A stretch of DNA of 56,103 nucleotides. Source: an uncultured Allofournierella sp. (GTDB taxonomy: Bacteria; Bacillota; Clostridia; Oscillospirales; Ruminococcaceae). The position numbers and the translations under genes are program-made. The notes below the pieces were generated by a model that was given only the letters and a program-made list of their open reading frames with translations, was not told the DNA's origin and searched no databases. The stretch covers positions 1-56,103 of the forward strand of contig CALWNI010000001.1 in the NCBI GenBank assembly GCA_944382775.1, written 5' to 3'. This document shows, piece after piece, positions 17,906 through 24,351 of this stretch (positions are counted from its first letter, which is position 1; the number at the start of each line of letters is the position of its first letter).

Positions 17906-17921
17906 GGGTTGTTGGGAATGA

Positions 17922-18413
17922 TTAAGCTTGGCTAGTAGAGGTGGTATCCATTACGTCGGAACCTTGACCCGGGATCAGTTCAACGGTTTTAGGAGTGCTG
18001 CCATTCATTTGGTAGCAAGCAACAATTTTGGTAATAGCGCCATTGCTTAATACAATCTGATATTGGTCTTTTGCAGCAGGAGCAGTAGTAGTGTTAGTTG
18101 TAAATTTATCAGAACCCATATTGGACAGGTCAGCAACACGCTGAATAAAAGTGGTACCACTTTTTTTTCCATCAATAACAGTAGTGTATTCGGTAACGGT
18201 TACACCATTTGCGGCAGCTTCTGTTAAAGCACTTTGAGCAGCAGTGTAAACAGCGCGCATGTTGCTCAGGTAAGCAGCCTTACGGGAGTTCTCAACATAG
18301 CCCATGATGGTGGGGATAGCAGCAGCGGCCAGGATTACCATGATTACCAGAACAACAATCAGCTCGATCAGGGTAAAGCCTTTCTTTTTACGATTACGCA
18401 GTTTGTTTAACAT
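17922..18413 (-). CDS. pilA: Major type IV pilin
   Basis: A 163-aa prepilin with leader MLNKLRNRKKKG, cleavage before F13 and the consensus FTLIELIVVLVIMVILAAAA. Pro at +22 bends the helix in the usual way (AAAAIPTIMGYVENSRKAA). The globular domain of about 110 residues is Thr/Ala-rich with one Cys visible (VACYQM), so no disulfide loop is formed. It is first in the operon, has its own strong promoter and a hairpin behind it, and has the typical size of a major subunit. AAAGGAGTC precedes ATG. Confidence 0.92.
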   Translation of the reverse strand: MLNKLRNRKKKGFTLIELIVVLVIMVILAAAAIPTIMGYVENSRKAAYLSNMRAVYTAAQSALTEAAANGVTVTEYTTVIDGKKSGTTFIQRVADLSNMGSDKFTTNTTTAPAAKDQYQIVLSNGAITKIVACYQMNGSTPKTVELIPGQGSDVMDTTSTSQA

Positions 18414-18433
18414 AATGTGTGACTCCTTTACAT

Positions 18434-18490
18434 AAAAAAATTAATGAGTTTTACAGTATCCTTTATGAGTTTCTTGCCTTTGAAACTCAC
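18434..18490 (-). promoter_or_regulatory. Pilin leader with two mutually exclusive hairpins
   Basis: In the minus-strand leader, GTGAGTTTC (18490-18482) can pair with GAAACTCAT (18473-18465) to form a tight hairpin with an 8-base loop. The same arm can instead pair with AAAACTCAT (18452-18444), after which a run of seven T (18440-18434) follows. The arrangement resembles an antiterminator/terminator choice. No known riboswitch core was recognised. Confidence 0.4.
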
Positions 18491-18510
18491 CTTGAATTTG
18501 TACTAGAAAT

Positions 18511-18539
18511 AATATATAGTAGGAATTATGAAAAGTCAA
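18511..18539 (-). promoter_or_regulatory. Promoter of the pilus operon
   Basis: On the minus strand TTGACT (18539-18534), a 17-bp spacer and TATATT (18516-18511). It predicts a leader of about 90 nt before the major pilin gene. The divergent pilin promoter lies about 35 bp away. Confidence 0.75.
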
Positions 18540-18572
18540 ACAAAATTTATAAATTGTTTGCAAATTGTTAAT

Positions 18573-18601
18573 TTGGTTTGATTTGCATAAAAAAATATAT
18601 T
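18573..18601 (+). promoter_or_regulatory. Promoter of the divergent pilin gene
   Basis: TTGGTT (18573-18578), a 17-bp spacer and TATATT (18596-18601). The same -10 sequence as the opposite pilus promoter suggests the two may be co-expressed. The region is AT-rich, so the call is moderate. Confidence 0.55.
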
Positions 18602-18671
18602 GTGCTTTGTTAATAATGCGAATGGGTTAACTTTAACATGTGTAAACTAACTTACTTTAAGGGGGATGTTC

Positions 18672-19058
18672 ATGCTTACAAAATGGAAAAAACAGAGCAA
18701 AAAAGGTTTTACACTTATTGAGCTTGTGGTAATAATGCTTGCACTGAGTATTTTGGCGGCAGCCGGTACAGCAAGTTATAATGGCATGGTAATCCACTTT
18801 ACGGAACGTACTTGCATCGACAGCCGTACCGAAGCTGCACAAAGCCTGGTTTCGGCATGTTTACAAGGAGAACTTTCGGTAGACGTAAATGCAATTGAAA
18901 CATGGTTACAGAACTATCCCACCAAAAATCAAACCAATGATAGCGAACATTGGGAATATGATGTTCAAGAAAATAACGGAAAAATTCAGGTGGAGATTCG
19001 CTGTAGAAGACATACCGACGAAACAGTTACTCGAACCATTTCAAAACCGCTTGGATAA
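18672..19058 (+). CDS. Second small type IV pilin, divergent from the operon
   Basis: A 128-aa prepilin with leader MLTKWKKQSKKG and mature start FTLIELVVIMLALSILAAAG. The leader length of 12 equals that of the major pilin. I placed the start at the ATG at 18672, six bases after AAGGGGG; an ATG at 18666 is too close to it. Pro at +22 is absent (AAAGTASYNG). The soluble domain has three Cys residues and charged segments and is unlike the major pilin. It faces the pilus operon and is followed by a diguanylate cyclase gene, so it may be an alternative or regulatory subunit (inference). Confidence 0.8.
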   Translation: MLTKWKKQSKKGFTLIELVVIMLALSILAAAGTASYNGMVIHFTERTCIDSRTEAAQSLVSACLQGELSVDVNAIETWLQNYPTKNQTNDSEHWEYDVQENNGKIQVEIRCRRHTDETVTRTISKPLG

Positions 19059-19162
19059 AAATTATGCTGTAAGTCATAAAATGATTCTCAGTTGTGTAAA
19101 TTTACATTTGTATCAGTATCGCATAATTTGTTTCGATGATTTAAAAAGCGTTAAAATAGTCA

Positions 19163-19191
19163 TTGACAATTTATCAAAAAGCTGAGAAAAT
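19163..19191 (+). promoter_or_regulatory. Candidate promoter of the diguanylate cyclase gene
   Basis: A perfect TTGACA (19163-19168), a 17-bp spacer and a weak -10 GAAAAT. The 241-bp gap between the small pilin and the cyclase is AT-rich; I see no terminator in it, so read-through from the pilin promoter is also possible. Confidence 0.45.
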
Positions 19192-19299
19192 TTAAGAAAT
19201 CGCCCAAATGCATTGAATCATAATTTAAATTTGTATTTGGTTAAAATAGGTGACGTGTAAAAAATACGCTTTTTAAAGTATTGTATATGGAGTTTACCA

Positions 19300-21261
19300 A
19301 TGGAGAAAATTTTATTTCGGCGAATGAGCATAGTTTTTGCCGGTTTAACGTTGTTGCTGTTTGGGATAATTTCGGTTGTGATTTTTACACAACAGTCAGA
19401 GGCTGCTATTGACGATTTGGAGCAGATGTTGATACAGGTGGAACAGTCCTATGAAAATAGCCAAAAAAGCACCCAAGAGCTAACAGAAGAGTTGCGTGAA
19501 GAGTATATTCATAAAGCCAGAGCAGTGGATTTTATTTTGGAGCATGATATACAGAAAGAGCATACTTCCGATGAATTGAAACAAATTCGCGACTTAATGG
19601 AAGTCACCGAAATCTATTTAATTAATGCAAACGGCATTGTAGAGCATAGCAGCGATGAAAAATCGGAAGGGTTGGATTTAAATAATTACACCCAAGATGA
19701 GGCTGCTGTTATTTTGGGGTTACTGAAAACCGAAGATGTAAACGCTGTTGCAATTGATATGCAAGCAGAGAGCTTGATAGAAAAGAATGCGGTGATTTAT
19801 ATTGGCATTAAAGCCAGCCGAGATGAATATGAGATTGTTCAAATTGCAATTGACCATCAAATATTAGAGGAAGCATTAAAGCCGACTCGTATTGAGTGGA
19901 TTATATCTCAAACGCCAAGCATATTCAGTAAAGCTTTGTTTGTTGTTAGCAGAGAAACCGGTGAGGTAACAGGGATCACAGCAAACAATGACCAAGAAGT
20001 AAACTTGCAGGGTGCAGATACACCACAGAAATTTGTAGAAGAACTGGATCATTATACCGAAGGTGGACTAGCAACAATTAATGGTAAAATCCGATATATG
20101 AAAACCTGTAATATGGGCGATGAAATTTTAGCAGCCTATGTAGATTCAGAGCGTGTTCATATGGCGGCAAGAATTCAATTGATTTATTCATTTGGTATTA
20201 TTTGCATTGTAATGATATTTGTAATGCTGGTATTGCGCTATCATATCCGCGAATATGTGCTGAAAGATTTAAAAGCCATTGAACATAATGTACAAGTATT
20301 GGTAGGCAGTGACTACGAGGTGGAATTCAGCACAGAACATGACACCGAATTCCGCACGATATCAAAAGTTTTAAATAACTGGCGGGATAGTTATCGGCAT
20401 AAAGAAGACCGTATGAGCCGTATTATGAATGCGGTAAATGAAAATGTTGGTGTTTTTGAATGTCTATACTCCATTGGACAGAACTTTTTTTCAAATAATT
20501 TGCAGCTTATTTTGGGTACAGATAATGCAATGTGGCAAAAAGTTAGCCGCACACCGGGGTCCTTTCAAACATATATTGATTCTTTGATGCAAATGGAAGA
20601 GACCGAGGGTTGTATCTATGTAAATGGTCAGTACTTAAAAATTTCGGTATTTAATAACGATGATGCTTGTTATGGTATGGTGATGAATAAAACCGAAGAG
20701 GTTTTACATAACAAAAAAATCAAAGAACAAGCAGAAACGGATCCGTTAACCGGATTGATTAACCGCAATGGATTTGAAAAGCGTGTACAAATGCATCTGG
20801 TTGAAAAGCCACAACAAGGTATGTTGCTGATTTTTGATTTAGACCATTTTAAAGCGGTTAACGACGCACAAGGTCACCCCGAAGGCGACCGCGTATTGCG
20901 CGTTTTTGCAAATGCACTGCAAGCATTTTTTGGTAAAGATGATATTGTAGGGCGCATTGGCGGCGATGAATTTGTTGTATTCATGGATGAGAATGTTTCG
21001 CTTCAGACCATTGAGTCAAAAATGCAGGCATTTTTGCAGCAATTTTTCAGCCATTTAAAAGAGTATCACGAAAAATATGGGCTTTCGGCCAGTGTTGGCA
21101 TTGCATATGTAGACCATACAATTACTGATTATGAAAGTTTATACCGTTGTGCAGACGTGGCACTATACATTGCAAAAGACAATGGAAAAAATAGTTTTTA
21201 TGTGAATAAGCAAACGCTTCGAAACAGCAACGGAAAAAATGAAATCAGCGAACAATTATAA
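19300..21261 (+). CDS. Membrane-bound diguanylate cyclase (GGDEF)
   Basis: A 653-aa sensor enzyme predicted to make c-di-GMP from two GTP. Membrane segments lie at about 9-29 and 294-313; between them is a 260-residue extracellular sensor domain of Cache-like layout with a coiled coil near 35-70. A cytoplasmic HAMP-like linker and a PAS-like region (about 380-470) lead to the GGDEF domain (about 475-635). DPLTGLINRNGF, FDLDHFKAVND and an intact GGDEF (554-558) are present, so it should be active. The RxxD inhibitory site is missing (GKDD at 545-548). There is no EAL domain. It sits next to the pilus genes, whose PilB has an MshEN-type domain. Confidence 0.88.
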   Translation: MEKILFRRMSIVFAGLTLLLFGIISVVIFTQQSEAAIDDLEQMLIQVEQSYENSQKSTQELTEELREEYIHKARAVDFILEHDIQKEHTSDELKQIRDLMEVTEIYLINANGIVEHSSDEKSEGLDLNNYTQDEAAVILGLLKTEDVNAVAIDMQAESLIEKNAVIYIGIKASRDEYEIVQIAIDHQILEEALKPTRIEWIISQTPSIFSKALFVVSRETGEVTGITANNDQEVNLQGADTPQKFVEELDHYTEGGLATINGKIRYMKTCNMGDEILAAYVDSERVHMAARIQLIYSFGIICIVMIFVMLVLRYHIREYVLKDLKAIEHNVQVLVGSDYEVEFSTEHDTEFRTISKVLNNWRDSYRHKEDRMSRIMNAVNENVGVFECLYSIGQNFFSNNLQLILGTDNAMWQKVSRTPGSFQTYIDSLMQMEETEGCIYVNGQYLKISVFNNDDACYGMVMNKTEEVLHNKKIKEQAETDPLTGLINRNGFEKRVQMHLVEKPQQGMLLIFDLDHFKAVNDAQGHPEGDRVLRVFANALQAFFGKDDIVGRIGGDEFVVFMDENVSLQTIESKMQAFLQQFFSHLKEYHEKYGLSASVGIAYVDHTITDYESLYRCADVALYIAKDNGKNSFYVNKQTLRNSNGKNEISEQL

Positions 21262-21293
21262 TAACTGATTTGTAATAAAAAGTTCGCCATAGA

Positions 21294-21333
21294 GAAAAAC
21301 CAGGTTTGGTATAACACCAAACCTGGTTTTTTT
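21294..21333. terminator. Bidirectional terminator between the cyclase gene and glnS
   Basis: AAAAACCAGGTTTGGT / ACCAAACCTGGTTTTTTT, a 16-bp stem with a 5-base loop and T/A runs on both sides. It serves both converging genes. Confidence 0.92.
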
Positions 21334-21338
21334 ACAAG

Positions 21339-23012
21339 TTACTTTTGCTCAAGTGTTTTGCTGAAGCTGTCCTTTAAGGTTACAATGCGGTTGAATACAC
21401 CGGGATTTTTGGAATCGGGGGTAAAGTAACCCATGCGAACAAACTGGAACTTTTCACCGGCAGAAACAGAATCCAAAGCGGCTTCCAGTTTTGCGCCTTT
21501 CAGAATCTTTACAGAATCGGGATTCAAGAAATCCTGATAGCTGCTGCCCTCAGGCAAATCGCCCATATTTTCTTGGGTGAACAGGGTGTCGTACAGGCGA
21601 ACTTCTGCATCAACAGCGTGTGCAGCACTAACCCAGTGAATGGTACCCTTTACCTTGCGGCCGTCAATAGGGTTGCCGTTGGAGGTTTCCAAGTCAGCAG
21701 TACAACGCAGCTCTACGATTTCGCCGTTTTCGTCCTTAATAACCTCGTTGCATTTTACGATGTAGGCACCCATCAGGCGAACCTCGCCATCGGGCTTTAA
21801 GCGCTGGAACTTGGGCGGCGGAACTTCGGCAAAGTCGCTCTTTTCAATGTACAAAGTACCCGAGAAAGCAACCTTACGGGTAGAACTGTCGTTTGCAGCC
21901 TTGTTGGGATTGTTGGGAATTTCAAAATACTCTACCTTGTCGGCAGGGTAGTTGGTAATGGTTAGCTTAATGGGTTCGGTAACTGCCATACGGCGCAGGG
22001 CGCAGGTTTCCAGCTCGGTGCGAATGCAGTACTCCAGCAAGCGGTAGTCAACCAAGCTGTATACCTTGGACACACCGGCCTTTTTTACAAATTCAAAAAT
22101 GCTGGTGGGGGTGTAACCACGGCGGCGTAAACCACATAAAGTGGGCATACGGGGGTCGTCCCAACCGTCTACGATATTTTGCTCTACCAGCTCACGCAGA
22201 TAGCGCTTGCTCATAACGGTGTTGGATACATTCAAACGGGCAAATTCACGCTGAATGGGGAAGGGACCCAGGTGCAGATTGTTGATGACCCACTCGTACA
22301 GGGGGCGATGGTTTTCAAATTCCAAGCTGCACATGCTGTGGGTAATGCCCTCGATTGCGTCCTGGATGGGGTGCGCGAAGTCATACAAGGGATAAATGCA
22401 CCACTTGTCACCCTGGCGATGATGATGTGCACGAACAATGCGGTAAATGGCAGGGTCACGCAGGTTCATGTTGGGGCTTGCCATATCAATTTTAGCACGC
22501 AGAGTACGGCTGCCGTCCTCAAATTCGCCGGCACGCATGCGGCGGAACAAATCCAGATTTTCCTCTGGGGTACGATCACGCCAGGGGCTGGGCTTGCCGG
22601 GCTCGGTCAGTGTACCGCGGTATTCCTGCATCTGTTCGCGAGTCAAATCGCAAACATAGGCTTTGCCCTCTTTAATCAGCTGTTCAGCGTAGTTATAGCA
22701 CTGTTCAAAATAATCACTGCCATAGTAGATGCCGCCGTTGGGGATTGCACCCAGCCAGCGCAAATCTTCCTCGATGCTTTTTACGTATTCATCGTCTTCG
22801 CGCACGGGGTTGGTGTCATCAAAACGCAGGTTAAACTTGCCGCCGTAAGCATTTGCAATGCTCCAGTTAATCCAGATTGCCTTGGCGCTGCCAATGTGCA
22901 GATAACCGTTGGGTTCGGGCGGAAAACGGGTGTGAATTTCTTTTACACGGCCTTCAGCGAGATCGGCATCGATAATCTCGGTGAGAAAATTGCTTGGCTT
23001 TTCTTCCATCAT
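21339..23012 (-). CDS. glnS: Glutaminyl-tRNA synthetase
   Basis: Class I synthetase that charges tRNA-Gln directly. The signature is PPEPNGYLHIGSAKAIWINW, with HIGS at 39-42; the second ATP motif is VMSKR at 266-270. FDDTNPVREDDEYV and the C-terminal beta-barrel anticodon domains (from about 345) are typical of GlnRS and not GltX. The length of 557 aa is normal. Start ATG with AGAGGAG upstream. Many Firmicutes lack GlnRS and use GatCAB; its presence suggests a lineage that acquired the direct route (family knowledge and inference). Confidence 0.95.
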   Translation of the reverse strand: MMEEKPSNFLTEIIDADLAEGRVKEIHTRFPPEPNGYLHIGSAKAIWINWSIANAYGGKFNLRFDDTNPVREDDEYVKSIEEDLRWLGAIPNGGIYYGSDYFEQCYNYAEQLIKEGKAYVCDLTREQMQEYRGTLTEPGKPSPWRDRTPEENLDLFRRMRAGEFEDGSRTLRAKIDMASPNMNLRDPAIYRIVRAHHHRQGDKWCIYPLYDFAHPIQDAIEGITHSMCSLEFENHRPLYEWVINNLHLGPFPIQREFARLNVSNTVMSKRYLRELVEQNIVDGWDDPRMPTLCGLRRRGYTPTSIFEFVKKAGVSKVYSLVDYRLLEYCIRTELETCALRRMAVTEPIKLTITNYPADKVEYFEIPNNPNKAANDSSTRKVAFSGTLYIEKSDFAEVPPPKFQRLKPDGEVRLMGAYIVKCNEVIKDENGEIVELRCTADLETSNGNPIDGRKVKGTIHWVSAAHAVDAEVRLYDTLFTQENMGDLPEGSSYQDFLNPDSVKILKGAKLEAALDSVSAGEKFQFVRMGYFTPDSKNPGVFNRIVTLKDSFSKTLEQK

Positions 23013-23069
23013 GCTTGTTCGCTCCTCTTATCTTAGGGCTATAAAACAGCCCGAAAACTCTATTTAATC

Positions 23070-23098
23070 ATTTTACAAGATTTTTATCGGCTTTGCAA
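23070..23098 (-). promoter_or_regulatory. Promoter of glnS
   Basis: On the minus strand TTGCAA (23098-23093), a 17-bp spacer and TAAAAT (23075-23070). A small GGGCT/AGCCC hairpin follows in the leader at about 23036-23052. No T-box features were recognised. Confidence 0.6.
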
Positions 23099-23191
23099 TA
23101 ACAAGCAGGCAGGGAATCAAAACAGCCTGTCAATCAGCGCAAGCTTTTTTCTTAGTTATGGCAAAAAATTCGACAGAACCCCCAAAGTGTT

Positions 23192-23229
23192 TGTCAAACA
23201 TTGACATAGCTGCATGTCTGTGATAATTT
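23192..23229 (+). promoter_or_regulatory. Promoter of the yitT-like gene with overlapping palindrome
   Basis: TTGACA (23201-23206), a 17-bp spacer and TAATTT (23224-23229) preceded by TGA. The palindrome TGTCAA-ACA-TTGACA (23192-23206) overlaps the -35 box and could be a repressor site. Confidence 0.5.
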
Positions 23230-23247
23230 TAAAAAGACCTTGTCTGT

Positions 23248-23265
23248 ATATTTAATATTAAATAT
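23248..23265. repeat. 18-bp perfect palindrome in the yitT-like leader
   Basis: ATATTTAATATTAAATAT reads the same on both strands. It lies just after the predicted transcription start of the yitT-like gene, where it could be an operator or an RNA hairpin. Being all A/T, it is partly expected from composition. Confidence 0.5.
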
Positions 23266-23325
23266 GTAAGAGTTGCATTGTTTTAAATGCGAAAAAGGCA
23301 GAAATACGCACCTATTCACCAAAAT

Positions 23326-23354
23326 CGCTGCTCACGGTTTGTGCAGCGTTTTTT
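23326..23354 (+). terminator. Attenuator-like hairpin in the yitT-like leader
   Basis: CGCTG-ct-CAC / GTG-CAGCG form a stem with a two-base bulge and a 5-base loop, followed directly by six T. It lies about 95 nt after the predicted start of transcription and 33 nt before the TTG start codon, where a terminator would switch the gene off. Confidence 0.5.
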
Positions 23355-23386
23355 CTGTTTTGGGATGCAAAAAGGAGCGATTAAGC

Positions 23387-24292
23387 TTGAAACAATTAAA
23401 CCGAAATCGGCGGCTGATTCCCTTTAAATGGGACGACAAAGCAACACCAAAAGAAGTGATACGCTATATTGTTTTGCTAAACTTGGGTTTGTTTTTAACA
23501 GCAGCCGGCATCCACCTGTTTAAAACTCCCAACCATTTTGCTATGGGCGGCACCAGTGGTATGTCTATTATTATGGCCACACTTTGGCCGGGCATGAATG
23601 TTGGCGGTGCCTTGTTTGTAATCAACGGAATTTTGGTGGCCCTTGGTATTGTGTTTTTGGGCGTAAAAACCATGGGGGTAACGATTTATTCTTCGTTTGC
23701 CTTATCTGCCTTTGTAAGTCTTTTGGAAAAAGTTTATCCCATGACAGCCCCTTTCACCAATGACACCCTGTTGGAACTGTGTTTTGCAGTAGCGTTGCCT
23801 GCTGCGGGTAGTGCCATTGTGTTTAACGTGGGCGCATCCACCGGCGGCACCGACATTGTGGCCATGATTCTTGCTAAGTACACCAGCATGGAGATTGGAA
23901 GAGCATTGTTGATTTCCGATTTGCTAATTGCCATGTGGGCAGGCGGATTGTACGGCATTGCAACCGGATTGTACTGTACTTTGGGCACCTTTGCAAAGGC
24001 CTTTATGGTGGATAGCGTAATTGAAAGTTTGAACCAGCGTAAGGTGGTTACCATCATCAGCAGTCAGCCGGACGATGTAAAAGCGTTTATTTTGCAAAAG
24101 CTGAATCGAAGCGCAACGGTTTATATGGCAAAAGGTGCTTATACAAACCGAGAAGAGCAGGTGTTTACCACCGTTTTAACACGCAGACAGGCCGTATTGC
24201 TGCGCAATCATCTGCGCCATATCGACCCGCATGCATTCCTGACCATTGTAAATTCCTCTGAAATTGTGGGCAAGGGATTCCGTGCACTGTAA
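23387..24292 (+). CDS. YitT-family membrane protein (DUF161 + DUF2179)
   Basis: A 301-aa protein with about five or six membrane segments containing GGTSGMSIIMATLWPGMNVG and NVGASTGGTDIVAMIL, the paired glycine motifs of the DUF161 repeats. The C-terminal soluble part (about 220-301: VVTIISSQPDDVKAFIL..., TVLTRRQAVLLRNHLR, DPHAFLTIVNSSEIVGKGF) is DUF2179. The function of the family is not established. The start is TTG at 23387 because AAAGGAG lies ten bases upstream; the frame runs further up to 23273 but that stretch is leader RNA with an attenuator-like hairpin. Confidence 0.85.
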   Translation: MKQLNRNRRLIPFKWDDKATPKEVIRYIVLLNLGLFLTAAGIHLFKTPNHFAMGGTSGMSIIMATLWPGMNVGGALFVINGILVALGIVFLGVKTMGVTIYSSFALSAFVSLLEKVYPMTAPFTNDTLLELCFAVALPAAGSAIVFNVGASTGGTDIVAMILAKYTSMEIGRALLISDLLIAMWAGGLYGIATGLYCTLGTFAKAFMVDSVIESLNQRKVVTIISSQPDDVKAFILQKLNRSATVYMAKGAYTNREEQVFTTVLTRRQAVLLRNHLRHIDPHAFLTIVNSSEIVGKGFRAL

Positions 24293-24351
24293 GTTTAATT
24301 TTGTTTTCGGAGTTTTACAGAACTCTGTCCAATAGATAAGGAGTGTTTTCC

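Noticed and set aside
19240-19275. GGTGACG near the diguanylate cyclase start, resembling part of a c-di-GMP-I riboswitch
   Set aside because: The GGGCAAACC-type half and the paired helices of the class are not present.
22179-23036. Plus-strand frame of 285 codons
   Set aside because: Antisense shadow of glnS.
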